Made by a program: the position numbers and the translations under genes | The notes under the pieces: model-generated | The model's database searches: none | What the model was told of the DNA's origin: nothing | Seen by the model: the letters and a program-made list of their open reading frames with translations, nothing else | NCBI RefSeq assembly: GCF_025264685.1 | Contig: NZ_CP073721.1 | Coordinates: 5,137,001-5,201,000, forward strand | DNA length: 64,000 bases | Direction: 5' to 3' | Origin: Dactylosporangium roseum | GTDB lineage: Bacteria > Actinomycetota > Actinomycetes > Mycobacteriales > Micromonosporaceae | Shown: positions 14,658 through 25,526 of the stretch, piece by piece | Numbering within the stretch: position 1 is the stretch's first letter | Layout: each line of letters begins with the position of its first letter

Positions 14658-16825
14658 GCATCTTCACTCCGCAGACCCGGGCCCGCCCGGGCGCGCGGAC
14701 CATCGTGACCTGGACGGCCGTGTCGATCGTCGGCGCGATCGCCTGGGGTACCATCGCCCTCGCCCGCGGCGAGCGCATCTCGGCGATCTGGCTGGTCGTC
14801 GCGGCGCTGTGCTCGTATGCGATCGCCTACCGGTTCTACGGGCGCTTCATCTCCCGGCGTGTGCTCAAGGTCGACGACCGGCGCGCCACGCCAGCGGAGC
14901 GGCTGGACAACGGCATCGACTACCACGTCACCGACCGCCGCGTGCTGCTGGGCCACCACTTCGCCGCGATCGCGGGCGCCGGACCACTGGTCGGGCCGGT
15001 CCTGGCGGCGCAGATGGGCTACCTGCCCGGCACCATCTGGATCATCGTCGGCGTCGTCTTCGCCGGCGCCGTGCAGGACATGGTGGTCATGTTCCTGTCC
15101 ATGCGCCGGGACGGGAAGAGCCTGGGCCAGATGGCCCGGGACGAGATCGGCCGCGTCGGCGGCGTCGCCGCCCTGGTGGCGGTCTTCTCCATCATGATCA
15201 TCCTGCTCGGGGTCCTCGCGCTCGTCGTCGTCAACGCGCTGGCGAAGTCGCCCTGGGGCACCTTCTCCATCGCCATGACCATCCCGATCGCCCTGTTCAT
15301 GGGCTTCTACCTGCGGGTGCTGCGGCCGGGCCGGGTGATCGAGACCAGTGTGATCGGCGTCGCGCTGCTGATGCTCGCCATCGTCGCGGGCGGCTGGGTC
15401 CAGGACTCGAGCTGGGCCGCCACGTTCACGCTCAAGCCCGAAACGCTGGTCTTCTGCCTGGTCGGGTACGGTTTCGTCGCATCCGTCCTGCCCGTGTGGA
15501 TGCTCCTGGCGCCGCGGGACTACCTGTCCACCTTCATGAAGATCGGCACGATCGGGCTGCTCGCGGTCGGCGTGCTGGTCACCGCCCCGGTCCTACAGAA
15601 CGAGGCCGTCACCAAGTTCGCCCTGAACGGCAACGGCCCGGTCTTCGGCGGCGCGCTGTTCCCGTTCGTCTTCATCACCATCGCCTGCGGGGCGCTGTCC
15701 GGCTTCCACGCGCTGATCTCCTCGGGCACCACGCCGAAGATGATCCAGAAGGAGTCGCAGGTCCGGCTCATCGGCTACGGCGCCATGCTGATGGAGTCCT
15801 TCGTCGCGGTCATGGCGATCATCGCCGCGTCACTGCTCGATCCGGGGCTCTACTACGCGATGAACTCCCCGGGCGGCGTGGTCGGCACGACCTTCGAGAG
15901 CGCCGCGACGGCGGTGTCCAACCTGGGCTTCGTCGTCACACCGGAGAGCCTGCGGGCCGCGTCCGCCGCCGTCGGCGAACCGACGCTGGTGTCGCGCACC
16001 GGCGGCGCGCCGACGCTCGCCGTCGGCATCTCGGAGATCTTTTCCGGCTTCCTCGGCGGCGCGGGCGTCAAGGCGTTCTGGTACCACTTCGCGATCATGT
16101 TCGAGGCGCTGTTCATCCTGACCACGGTCGACGCCGGGACCCGGGTCGGCCGGTTCATGCTCCAGGACACGCTGGGCAACATCTGGAAGCCGATCGGCCG
16201 GGTGAGCTGGCTGCCCGGCGTGTGGCTGACCAGCGCGGCGGTCGTGGGCGCGTGGGGGTACTTCCTGTACACCGGGGTCACCAACCCGCTCGGCGGCATC
16301 AACCAGCTCTTCCCGCTGTTCGGCATCGCCAACCAACTGCTCGCGGCCGTGGCGCTGACCGTGGTCACGGTCATCCTGGTCAAGAGCGGCCGCCTCAAGT
16401 GGGCCTGGGTCACCGCCGTCCCGCTGGTCTGGGACGTGGCGGTGACGCTGACCGCCAGCTACCAGAAGATCTTCTCCGCCGACCCGAAGATGGGCTTCTT
16501 CGCCCAGCGCCAGCGCTTCGCCGACGCCCTCGAACAAGGCAAGGTGCTCGCGCCCGCCAAGAACCTCGACGAGATGCGTGCGGTCGTCACCAACTCGACC
16601 GTGCAGGGCGTGCTGTCGGTGTTCTTCGCGGTCCTGATCATCATCGTGATCGTGGACGGGGCCCGGGTGTGCCTCCAGGCGATCATCCGGGGCCGGGAAC
16701 TGCCGACGACGGAGGCACCGTTCGTGGAATCGACGATCGTCGCACCGTCGGGTCTCTTCCCCACGGCTGACGAACGACGGGAACTCGTCGGTGCGGCGAC
16801 CGCCGACGGGGGCGGCGACCGATGA
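14654..16825 (+). CDS. cstA: Carbon starvation protein CstA (pyruvate/peptide permease)
   Basis: A 723-residue multi-pass membrane protein, close to the usual CstA length. Family phrases: RFYGRFISRRVLKVDD, HHFAAIAGAGPLVGPVLAAQMGYLPGTIW, SGFHALISSGTTPKMIQKE, NPLGGINQLFPLFGIANQLLAAVAL. CstA and BtsT in E. coli take up pyruvate and peptides under starvation. The ATG overlaps the DUF3311 stop, and its stop overlaps ybdD. With the divergent symporter it forms an organic-acid uptake block. Confidence 0.93.
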   Translation: MSIFTPQTRARPGARTIVTWTAVSIVGAIAWGTIALARGERISAIWLVVAALCSYAIAYRFYGRFISRRVLKVDDRRATPAERLDNGIDYHVTDRRVLLGHHFAAIAGAGPLVGPVLAAQMGYLPGTIWIIVGVVFAGAVQDMVVMFLSMRRDGKSLGQMARDEIGRVGGVAALVAVFSIMIILLGVLALVVVNALAKSPWGTFSIAMTIPIALFMGFYLRVLRPGRVIETSVIGVALLMLAIVAGGWVQDSSWAATFTLKPETLVFCLVGYGFVASVLPVWMLLAPRDYLSTFMKIGTIGLLAVGVLVTAPVLQNEAVTKFALNGNGPVFGGALFPFVFITIACGALSGFHALISSGTTPKMIQKESQVRLIGYGAMLMESFVAVMAIIAASLLDPGLYYAMNSPGGVVGTTFESAATAVSNLGFVVTPESLRAASAAVGEPTLVSRTGGAPTLAVGISEIFSGFLGGAGVKAFWYHFAIMFEALFILTTVDAGTRVGRFMLQDTLGNIWKPIGRVSWLPGVWLTSAAVVGAWGYFLYTGVTNPLGGINQLFPLFGIANQLLAAVALTVVTVILVKSGRLKWAWVTAVPLVWDVAVTLTASYQKIFSADPKMGFFAQRQRFADALEQGKVLAPAKNLDEMRAVVTNSTVQGVLSVFFAVLIIIVIVDGARVCLQAIIRGRELPTTEAPFVESTIVAPSGLFPTADERRELVGAATADGGGDR

Positions 16826-16995
16826 ACCTCCGGCACCTGCTGGCGCGGCTCTGGTGGTATCTGCGCGAACTGGCCGGTGAGACCGGCTACGACCACTACG
16901 TCGCGCACCACCGGGAACACCACACGGCGGGGGCCCCGCTGACCCGCCGGGAGTACGAGCGGCTGAAGAGCGGCACCGCCGTGCGCTGCTGCTGA
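16822..16995 (+). CDS. YbdD/YjiX family small protein
   Basis: A 57-residue protein, MNLRHLLARLWWYLRELAGETGYDHYVAHHREHHTAG..., ending AVRCC. It matches YbdD/YjiX: the GYDHYVAHHR block and the PLTRREYE ending. Members are encoded right behind cstA and appear to be needed for, or to modulate, its transport. The ATG overlaps the cstA stop (ATGA). Confidence 0.85.
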   Translation: MNLRHLLARLWWYLRELAGETGYDHYVAHHREHHTAGAPLTRREYERLKSGTAVRCC

Positions 16996-17009
16996 AGCAC
17001 GGGACCGCG

Positions 17010-17050
17010 TCGCGGCCGGACCGGGGCGGGTGGAGCCGGTCCGGCCGCGA
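17010..17050. terminator. Terminator behind cstA-ybdD
   Basis: Perfect 15-bp inverted repeat TCGCGGCCGGACCGG / CCGGTCCGGCCGCGA with an 11-base loop, 15 bp after the ybdD stop. No U-run. Confidence 0.7.
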
Positions 17051-17158
17051 CGGCGGCACGGCGCGGTCTTGGCCGGTCCCGGTGCCGGCGGAGTGGCCCG
17101 ACGAGCGGCCAGAAGTCCCGGTGCCGGAGCGCTCACCGGCCCGGCCACCGAGGCCGAT

Positions 17159-17180
17159 CCTGGTCCCGGCCGGGACCAGG
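17159..17180. terminator. Palindromic terminator behind cbtA copy 2
   Basis: Perfect 22-bp palindrome with half CCTGGTCCCGG, 33 bp beyond the cbtA stop on the minus strand. Together with 17010-17050 it separates convergent operons. Confidence 0.55.
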
Positions 17181-17213
17181 TCGCAGCGCCGGACCTGCGC
17201 CCACCGGTGACGA

Positions 17214-17963
17214 TCAGGCGGCGACCGGCCGCGTGGTGACCGCGGTGGAAGTGCGCAGGCTACGTTCGGTCAGGTAGCCGAACAACAGGCCCAGGGTGGC
17301 CCAGGTGACCGCCTGGGTCCCGAGTGACGCCAGCCGGAACTGCCACAGCAGCACCGGGGAGAACGCGCCGGGCACCTCGTTGACCGCGGGGAGCAGGGCG
17401 ATGGCCGCGCCGACGACGACCGCGGCGCCGACGATCGCCACGGTCGTGGCGTTCCAGGCGCCCAGCCGCGGTTGCAGTGACCGGCCCGCGACGGCGACAC
17501 CGATGACGGCGGCGACACCGATGACGACCATCAGGAAGTACAGGCCGGTGCGTTGCTGCAGCGTGTCCGGGTTGCCGGTGGCCGGCGGGTTGGCCGGATA
17601 CTTCAAGAACGGCACGAGCGCCACCCCGACGAACCCGGCGAGCGCGACCAGCCCGGCAGTGGCACGGGCGCTGACCTTGCCGAACCGGCCGACCGTGAGC
17701 GCGACGGCGATGCCGAAGACGCCGCCGAGCGCGACGCCGTAGACGATCGAGGCGGTGGCCAGGCCCACGGTGCTCTGCACCGTGCGGCTGACCAGCTCGT
17801 GCTCGTGCTCACCGGCCGGCAACGGCGCGGCGTTGGCCTCCTCGAACGCGATCGCGTCGTTGATCGGGCCCTCGCCGAAGAGGTAGGCGAAGAGGAACGC
17901 GGCGACGCCGGCGGCCGCGCCGACAAGCATCCCGCGGACCAGCAGGGAACGGGCAGACAGCAT
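17214..17963 (-). CDS. cbtA: CbtA family cobalt transporter subunit, copy 2
   Basis: A 249-residue membrane protein with about six hydrophobic segments. N-terminus MLSARSLLVRGMLVGAAAGVAAFLFAYLFGEGPINDAIAFEEA, then VSRTVQSTVGLATASIVYGVALGG and VPFLKYPANPPATGNPDTLQQRT, as in CbtA. The ATG at 17963 follows acaagggaaac. It lies 18 bp behind cbtB under a cobalamin riboswitch, which supports cobalt import for B12 synthesis. A shorter His motif (GEHEHE) replaces the longer His stretch of copy 1. Confidence 0.9.
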   Translation of the reverse strand: MLSARSLLVRGMLVGAAAGVAAFLFAYLFGEGPINDAIAFEEANAAPLPAGEHEHELVSRTVQSTVGLATASIVYGVALGGVFGIAVALTVGRFGKVSARATAGLVALAGFVGVALVPFLKYPANPPATGNPDTLQQRTGLYFLMVVIGVAAVIGVAVAGRSLQPRLGAWNATTVAIVGAAVVVGAAIALLPAVNEVPGAFSPVLLWQFRLASLGTQAVTWATLGLLFGYLTERSLRTSTAVTTRPVAA

Positions 17964-17981
17964 GACCGGGTTTCCCTTGTC

Positions 17982-18197
17982 TCAGTGGCAGGGGAATCCG
18001 AGCAGGTGACGGCCGTCGTGGACGAACTCGTGGACGGTCTCGCCGGAGATGACCGAGGTGATCCCCTGCTCGGCACCGACGAAGTAGAGCAGCACGACGG
18101 CGAGCACGACGCCGAAGGCGGCCCAGGGCAGGATCTGCCGGAACGGGATCGGGGCCGGCGCCGCGGCCGGGGTGGGCAGAGCCGAGATGGTAGCCAT
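17982..18197 (-). CDS. cbtB: CbtB family cobalt transporter small subunit, copy 2
   Basis: A 71-residue single-pass protein: ILPWAAFGVVLAVVLLYFVGAEQGITSVISGETVHEFVHDGRHLLGFPCH. The C-terminal histidines (HEFVH, H, H) are the presumed cobalt ligands. The ATG at 18197 follows AGGAGG. It is first in a cbtBA operon, with a cobalamin riboswitch in its leader. Confidence 0.92.
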   Translation of the reverse strand: MATISALPTPAAAPAPIPFRQILPWAAFGVVLAVVLLYFVGAEQGITSVISGETVHEFVHDGRHLLGFPCH

Positions 18198-18237
18198 GTC
18201 GATGCAGCCTCCTGCGGGATGTGCGCGTCCCATCGAG

Positions 18238-18345
18238 CGGTGTCCGTGACGGCGGCCGGGTCTGACTCCCACCGATGGTGGTTACAGTGGCGCGACCGCG
18301 CCGGGCTTGCACCGGCTTCCTGCCACCGTCACGCTGTGCCTCGGA
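18238..18345 (-). ncRNA. Cobalamin (B12) riboswitch
   Basis: Read on the minus strand, the leader of cbtB contains the B12-box core GGAAGCCGGTGCAAGCC, then GGCGCGGTCGCGCCACTGTAA, and further on GGGAGTCAGACC before the ribosome site. These are the invariant parts of the cobalamin aptamer. B12 binding would switch off cbtBA. Confidence 0.92.
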
Positions 18346-18449
18346 CGGTACGGCCGGCATCACACGGTGTCAAACGATGTGACGCGGCGCCAGCCCCTGA
18401 CGGCCCCCGACGGCGCACCTGCCACCGCGCGGCCAGCACCGGGGTATCG

Positions 18450-18552
18450 CCCCCACTTCGTGCGTCGATCTTGCAGTTGTGGTGCCTGACAAACCTGGCA
18501 TTCAGGGAGTGTCCCGGCACCACAACTGCAAGATCAACGCACGAAGTGGGGG
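18450..18552. repeat. Long hairpin repeat, family 1, copy 1
   Basis: A 103-bp palindromic element 37 bp behind aceB. The inner arms GATCTTGCAGTTGTGG / CCACAACTGCAAGATC and GGTGCC / GGCACC are shared with copies at 38613 and 50871. The outer arms CCCCCACTTCGTGCG / CGCACGAAGTGGGGG are specific to this copy but still pair. The loop contains TGACAAACCTGGCATTCAGG. Likely a terminator-active mobile or REP-like element. Confidence 0.8.
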
Positions 18553-18589
18553 TCAGTGACGTTCGGCCGGGGCGGTTCCGGGGGTGTCG

Positions 18590-20193
18590 TCACTGGCCCG
18601 GTTCGCACCTGACCGACGGTGCGAGGTGGTGGGCGTACGCGTCCGTGGTGAAGAACGCCGGAAGGTCCTCCTCGAGCGCGGTGCGCTCGACGACGCCGGC
18701 CGCCGCCACGGCACGGGCGCGGTCCGGCCCGTCACGATCGGCGGTCAGGTCTGCCAGGGCATCGGCCAGCAGCGACCGGACCAGTCCGTCGGTGACGACG
18801 CCACCGTCGGCCAGCGGTGTGCGGTGGTGCAGCCACTGCCACACCTGGCAGCGGGCGATCTCGGCGGTCGCCGCGTCCTCCATCAGGTTCGACAGCGCCA
18901 CCGCACCCGTGCCGCCGAGCCAGGCATCGATGTACCGAAGCGCCACCTCGACGTTGGATCGCACCCCCTCGACGGTGACCTGGCCCGGGGTCTTGTCGAC
19001 GGCGAGCAGGTCGGTGCCGGTGACCTCGACGTCGTCCCGGAGCCGGTCGAGCTGGTTCGGGCGGTCGCCCAGCACCGCGGTGAACGCGTCCCGGCACACC
19101 TCGACCAGGCCCGGGTGCGCGACCCAGGATCCGTCGAACCCGTCGCCGGCCTCGCGCTCCTTGTCCGCCCGGACCCGGGCGACGGCCTCCGCGTTGACGT
19201 CCGGCGACCGGCTCGGGATGAACGCGGCCATGCCGCCGATCGCGTGTGCGCCGCGCCGGTGGCAGGTGCTCACCAGCAGCTCGGTGTAGGCCCGCATGAA
19301 CGGCACGGTCATGGTGACGTCGGAGCGGTCCGGCAGGACGAACTCGGACCACTGGCCGAAGTTCTTGATGATGCTGAAGATGTAGTCCCATCGGCCCGCG
19401 TTCAGCCCGGCCGAGTGCTCGCGCAGCTCGTACAGGATCTCCTCCATCTCGAACGCGGCGGTGATCGTCTCGATCAGCGTCGTGGCCCGGATGGTGCCCA
19501 GCGGCAGGCCGAGGTACTCCTGGGCGAAGACGAAGACGTCGTTCCACAACCGCGCCTCGCGGTGGTCCTCCAGCTTCGGCAGGTAGAAGTACGGGCCTTT
19601 TCCGGCGTCGAGCTGCCGCCGCGCGCAGTGGAAGAGGTAGAGGCCGAAGTCGACCAGGCTGGCCGAGATCGGCCGCCCGTCGACCACGATCCACTTCTCC
19701 ACGAGGTGCCAGCCGCGCGGCCGGACGACGATCGTGGCCGGATCGTCGCCGAGGACGTACCGCTTGCCGCGCTCGTCGGTGAAGTCGATGCGCCGGTCGA
19801 GCGCGTCGATCAGGTTGAGTTGCCCGCCGATGATGTTGTCCCAGGTCGGCGCGGTGGCGTCCTCGAAGTCGGCCAGCCAGACCCGCGCGCCGGAGTTCAG
19901 CGCGTTGACGGTCATCTTGCGGTCCGGCGGGCCGGTGACCTCGACCCGCCGGTCGGTCAGCCCCGGTGCGGGCGGCGCCACCCGCCAGGCCGGGTCCTGC
20001 CGGATCCGGGCGGTGTCCGGCAGGAAGTCCGGCATCTGCCCGAAGGCGTACCGGGCGCGGCGGGCCCGGCGGGTGTCGAGCAGCGCCACGCGGCGTCCGC
20101 TGAACCGGCCGTCGAGCGCGACCAGGAAGTCCAGAGCGTCGGCGGTGAGGACCTCGTCGTAGCGGTCGGCCATCGGGCCGATGATCTTGTATC

Positions 20194-20197
<4 letters not shown>
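18590..20197 (-). CDS. aceB: Malate synthase A
   Basis: A 535-residue cytoplasmic enzyme condensing glyoxylate with acetyl-CoA to malate. Family phrases: MTVNALNSGARVWLADFEDATAPTWDN, RPRGWHLVEKW, FYLPKLEDHREARLWNDVF, GTIRATTLIETI and GRWDYIFSIIK. It has the short malate synthase A layout, not the long G type. The GTG at 20197 overlaps the aceA stop (GTGA). Forms the glyoxylate shunt with aceA. The conserved GMAAFIPSR is present. Confidence 0.95.
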
Positions 20198-21465
<1,268 letters not shown>

Positions 21466-21627
21466 CGCGTGCTCCTCGTTCGCTGTACCGTGATCGCCCG
21501 TGCGCCGCCGGCGGGGCCGGCGCACGGGCGACCGGGCGGACCATTGCCGATCCGCAGCCGGTGGTGGGGTGCGTCCACCGTCACACGGCGACGGCGGGCT
21601 GGTCGAGAGACGCATGAAGCGAAGTCC

Positions 21628-21689
21628 TGCGAATTTGTCGGACCATTTTGCCAACTTGCGAAATCGCCATTTCACAGCAGTGCTATAAC
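21628..21689. promoter_or_regulatory. aceA-ramB control region with RamB-like sites and ramB promoter
   Basis: An AT-rich patch in GC-rich DNA. It contains the inverted repeat ATTTTGC-N6-GCGAAAT (21645-21664, one mismatch) and a half site TGCGAATTTG (21628-21637), similar to the A/T-TTTGC-A type sites reported for RamB. TATAAC at 21684-21689 is a good -10 for the regulator; the start GTG at 21700 would then be within a few bases of the transcript end (leaderless). Confidence 0.55.
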
Positions 21690-21699
21690 TATCTGGGAG

Positions 21700-23127
21700 G
21701 TGAGGGCGATCACCAAGATCTTCGCCGGTGCCCGGCTGCGCCGGCTGCGGGAGGACCACGGGCTGAGCCAGACGGACCTCGCCCGGCACCTGGCGATCTC
21801 ACCGAGCTATCTCAACCAGATCGAGCACGACGTGCGGCCGCTGACCGCCCCGGTGCTCATCCGCGCCACGGAGTTGTTCGGCGTCGACCCGACGGTGTTC
21901 GCCCCGCACGACACTCCGCAGCTCGTCGCCGGGCTGCGGGAGGCCCTTCCCGGCACGGGCAGCATCGCGGACCTCACCGAGTTCGCCGGTCGGCTGCCGG
22001 AGCTCGCCGCGTCCGTGATCGAGCTGCACCGCCGCTACCGGCAGGTCGCCGACCAGCTCACCGAGCTCGTCGGCGACCGCAGCGAGCTCGGCCGCAGCCC
22101 GCACGACCAGGTGACCGAGTTCTTCTACCGCCGGCAGAACTACGTGCCGGACCTCGACGAGGCGGCCGAGACCCTCGCGGCGCAGATGGGGCTCCGGCGC
22201 GGCCGGATCCGGACCGCCTTGGGGGACCGGCTGACGCATCTGCACGGCATCCAGCTCGCGCACGAGGACGCCCAGTCGCTCGGCGGCGAGCTGCACCGCT
22301 ACCGACCCCAGACCCGCACGCTGCACCTGTCGACGTCGCTGCGCGCCGGGCAGGAGGCGATGCGGATGGCCGCGCAGCTCGCCCTGCTGGAATACGCGGA
22401 CGTGATCGACGAGATCATCGAGGAGGAGCGGTTCGACGACGTCCAGACCCAGATCCTCACCCGGGTCGGCCTGGCGAACTACTTCGCCGCCGCGCTGGTC
22501 CTGCCCTACGAGCAGTTCCTGACCGCCGCGGAGAGCCGCCGGTACGACATCGACCTCCTCACCGAGCACTTCGCGATGGGCTGGGAGACGATCTGCCACC
22601 GGCTCAGCACGCTGCAACGGCCCCGCGCACGGGGCGTGCCGTTCTCGTTCGTCCGCGTCGACCGGGCCGGCAACATGTCCAAGCGGCAGTCGGCCACGGG
22701 TTTCCCGTTCTCCCGCACCGGCGGCACCTGTCCGCTGTGGAACGTCTACGAGGCGTTCAGCGCCCCGGGCCGCGTCGTCACACAGGTCGCGGCGATGCCC
22801 GACGGGCAGCGGTACCTGTGGATCGCCCGCACCATCACCCGGCACCACGGCGGCTACGGCCAGCCCGGCAAGGTCTACGCGATCGGGCTGGGCTGCCAGA
22901 CCAAGCACGCCGGCCGGCTGGTCTACTCGACCGGCATGGACCTGCACGACTCCGAGGCTGCCATGCCGATCGGTCCGGGCTGCAAGACCTGCGAACGGTC
23001 GAACTGCCCGCAACGAGCCGCCGCGCCGATCAGCCGGCAACTCGACCTGGACGAGAACCGCAGCACCTTCATCCCGTATCCGCTGAAGGGCACACCCGCC
23101 GCCGAGACCGGCAGGCCGCCGAGATGA
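21700..23127 (+). CDS. ramB: RamB-type regulator of acetate/glyoxylate metabolism
   Basis: A 475-residue regulator. The N-terminal Xre helix-turn-helix LRRLREDHGLSQTDLARHLAISPSYLNQIEHDVRPLTAPVL is almost word for word that of mycobacterial RamB. A central IrrE/DUF955-like domain follows, and the C-terminal part ends with a cysteine cluster GPGCKTCERSNCPQRA. Divergent from aceA, its known target. The GTG at 21700 is the only start that fits; GGGAG overlaps it, so leaderless initiation is likely. Confidence 0.88.
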   Translation: MRAITKIFAGARLRRLREDHGLSQTDLARHLAISPSYLNQIEHDVRPLTAPVLIRATELFGVDPTVFAPHDTPQLVAGLREALPGTGSIADLTEFAGRLPELAASVIELHRRYRQVADQLTELVGDRSELGRSPHDQVTEFFYRRQNYVPDLDEAAETLAAQMGLRRGRIRTALGDRLTHLHGIQLAHEDAQSLGGELHRYRPQTRTLHLSTSLRAGQEAMRMAAQLALLEYADVIDEIIEEERFDDVQTQILTRVGLANYFAAALVLPYEQFLTAAESRRYDIDLLTEHFAMGWETICHRLSTLQRPRARGVPFSFVRVDRAGNMSKRQSATGFPFSRTGGTCPLWNVYEAFSAPGRVVTQVAAMPDGQRYLWIARTITRHHGGYGQPGKVYAIGLGCQTKHAGRLVYSTGMDLHDSEAAMPIGPGCKTCERSNCPQRAAAPISRQLDLDENRSTFIPYPLKGTPAAETGRPPR

Positions 23128-23176
23128 CCCGGCACACTGTCGACCGCTCGGGTCCGCAGCGCGGTGCGAGCGGGAC

Positions 23177-23212
23177 CGGGCCCGGTCGATCACTGTGGAT
23201 CGGCCGGGCCCG
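23177..23212. terminator. Bidirectional terminator between ramB and katG
   Basis: Stem CGGGCCCGGTCGATC / GATCGGCCGGGCCCG (one G-T pair) with a 6-base loop, between two convergent genes. Confidence 0.75.
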
Positions 23213-23227
23213 TCGACGGCAGCCGGT

Positions 23228-25495
23228 TCAGGCGAGGTCGAACCGGTCGAGGTCCATGACCTTGGTCCAGGCCGCGACGAAGTCGGCCACGAACTTGTCG
23301 CGGGCGTCGTGGCTGGCGTAGACCTCCGCGAGCGCCCGTAGCTGGGAGTTGGAGCCGAAGATGAGATCGACCGCGGTGGCGGTCCACTTCACCTCGTCGG
23401 TGGCCAGGTCGCGGATCTCGTACACGTGCTCATCGGACTCCGACGCCTTCCACCGGGTGCCCGGGGAGAGCAGGTTGGCGAAGAAGTCGTTGGTGAGCAC
23501 GCCGGGCCGGTCGGTGAGGACGCCGTGCCGGGTGCCGCCGAAGTTGGCGCCGAGGGAGCGCAGGCCGCCGATGAGGACGGTCATCTCGGGCGCGGTCAGG
23601 TCGAGCATGTAGGCACGGTCGACGAGCAGTACCTCCGGCTGGGTCTTCTCACCGGGACGCAGGTAGTTGCGGAACCCGTCGGCGCGCGGCTCGAGGACCC
23701 GGAAGGACTCGACGTCGGTCTGCTCCTGGGAGGCATCGGTGCGGCCCGGGTGGAACGGCACGGTCACCTCGACGCCGGCGTCACGCGCCGCCTTCTCGAC
23801 CGCGGCCGAGCCCGCCAGCACGATCAGGTCGGCGAGCGAGATCTTCGCGCCGCCGGCCTCGTTGAACTCCCGCTGGATGCCCTCGAGGGTCGCCAGGACC
23901 GTGGCGAGCTGCTCGGGCTGGTTGACCTCCCAGCCGCGCTGGGGCTCGAGACGGATCCGGGCACCGTTGGCACCACCGCGCTTGTCGGTGGACCGGAAGC
24001 TCGCCGCGGAGGCCCAGGCGGTGGAGACCAACTGGGCGGTCGTGAGGCCGGACTCCAGGACCTTCGCCTTGAGGGCGGCGATGTCGGCGTCGCCCACGAG
24101 CTCGTGGTCGACGGCCGGCACCGGGTCCTGCCACAACTGGGTCTCCGGGACCCACGGCCCGAGGAACCGGCTGACCGGGCCCATGTCGCGGTGCAGCAGC
24201 TTGTACCAGGCCTTGGCGAACGCCAGCGCGAACTCGTCGGGGTGCTCCAGGAAGCGGCGGGAGATCTTCTCGTACTGCGGGTCGACGCGCAGCGACAGGT
24301 CGGTCGTGAGCATCGTCGGCTTGTGCTTCTTCGACGGGTCGTGAGCGTCCGGGATGATCGCCTCGGCGTCCTTCGCGACCCACTGCTTGGCGCCGCCGGG
24401 GCTCGTGGTGAGCTCCCACTCGTAGCCGAAGAGGATCTCGAAGAAGCGGTTGCTCCACTGCGTCGGCCTGTCGGTCCACGTCACCTCGAGACCGCTGGTG
24501 ATCGTGTCAGCGCCTTTGCCGGTGCCGTGGCTGCTCAACCAGCCCAGGCCCTGCGCCTCCAGCGGGGCGGCCTCGGGCTCCAGGCCCACGTGGCCGTCGG
24601 CGACGCCGGCGCCGTGGGTCTTGCCGAAGGTGTGCCCGCCCGCGATGAGGGCGACGGTCTCCTCGTCGTTCATCGCCATCCGGGCGAAGGTCTCGCGGAT
24701 GAAGTGCGCCGCCGCGGCCGGGTCCGCGTTGCCGCGGGGACCCTCCGGGTTGACGTAGATGAGGCCCATCTCGGTCGCGCCGACGCCCACCGTCATCTCC
24801 TTCTCGGAGACGTAGCGCTCGTCGCCGAGCCAGGTGTCCTCCGGACCCCAGAAGATCTCCTCGGGCTCCCAGACGTCCTCGCGGCCGAAACCGAAGCCGA
24901 AGGTCTTGAAGCCCATCGACTCCAGGGCGACGTTGCCGGCGAGGACGAGCAGGTCGGCCCACGAGATCTTCTGGCCGTACTTCTGCTTGACCGGCCACAG
25001 CAGGCGGCGGGCCTTGTCGAGGTTGGCGTTGTCGGGCCAGCTATTGAGCGGGGCGAACCGCTGCCCGCCGTCGCCGGCTCCGCCGCGACCGTCGTTGATG
25101 CGGTAGGTGCCGGCGGCGTGCCAGCTCATCCGGATCATCAGGCCGCCGTAGTGGCCGAAGTCGGCCGGCCACCAGTCCTGCGAGGTGGTGAGCACCTCGA
25201 TGATGTCCTGCTTGAGGGCCTCGACGTCGAGCTGCTGGAACTCCTTGGCGTAGCTGAAGCCCGGCGCCAGCGGATTGCTCTTGGACGAGTGGGCGTGCAA
25301 CACCGAGAGGTCGAGCTGGTTGGGCCACCAGTCCCGATTGGTGCGCGGACGGCCGCCGGTCTTCGGGGTCGGCGAGTCGATCGCCGGGTTTTCGCTCTCG
25401 CTGCCGTGCGCGGTCACGGAGTCGTGCGCGACCGGGCACTCCATGTTGTCCACGCCTTGAGCGCTGATGGGGGCCTGGTCCTGGGTGTCGCTCAT
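23228..25495 (-). CDS. katG: Catalase-peroxidase
   Basis: A 755-residue bifunctional heme enzyme removing hydrogen peroxide. The distal active site MIRMSWHAAGTYR has Arg122, Trp125 and His126. Proximal heme ligand: His in VALIAGGHTFGKTHGAG. The Tyr of the Met-Tyr-Trp adduct is in LIYVNPEGP. The N- and C-terminal duplicated domains are both present, at the usual full length. The ATG at 25495 follows aagggaagcag. It is 31 bp behind furA on the same strand, the classic furA-katG arrangement of mycobacteria and Streptomyces. Confidence 0.97.
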   Translation of the reverse strand: MSDTQDQAPISAQGVDNMECPVAHDSVTAHGSESENPAIDSPTPKTGGRPRTNRDWWPNQLDLSVLHAHSSKSNPLAPGFSYAKEFQQLDVEALKQDIIEVLTTSQDWWPADFGHYGGLMIRMSWHAAGTYRINDGRGGAGDGGQRFAPLNSWPDNANLDKARRLLWPVKQKYGQKISWADLLVLAGNVALESMGFKTFGFGFGREDVWEPEEIFWGPEDTWLGDERYVSEKEMTVGVGATEMGLIYVNPEGPRGNADPAAAAHFIRETFARMAMNDEETVALIAGGHTFGKTHGAGVADGHVGLEPEAAPLEAQGLGWLSSHGTGKGADTITSGLEVTWTDRPTQWSNRFFEILFGYEWELTTSPGGAKQWVAKDAEAIIPDAHDPSKKHKPTMLTTDLSLRVDPQYEKISRRFLEHPDEFALAFAKAWYKLLHRDMGPVSRFLGPWVPETQLWQDPVPAVDHELVGDADIAALKAKVLESGLTTAQLVSTAWASAASFRSTDKRGGANGARIRLEPQRGWEVNQPEQLATVLATLEGIQREFNEAGGAKISLADLIVLAGSAAVEKAARDAGVEVTVPFHPGRTDASQEQTDVESFRVLEPRADGFRNYLRPGEKTQPEVLLVDRAYMLDLTAPEMTVLIGGLRSLGANFGGTRHGVLTDRPGVLTNDFFANLLSPGTRWKASESDEHVYEIRDLATDEVKWTATAVDLIFGSNSQLRALAEVYASHDARDKFVADFVAAWTKVMDLDRFDLA

Positions 25496-25526
25496 CTGCT
25501 TCCCTTGCTTCCTTCCGAACTGGCGA

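Noticed and set aside
18450..18552. Small peptide frame through the family-1 hairpins (ILQLWCLTN... phrase)
   Set aside because: It recurs in all three hairpin copies and reads through both arms, so it is a by-product of the repeat, not a gene.
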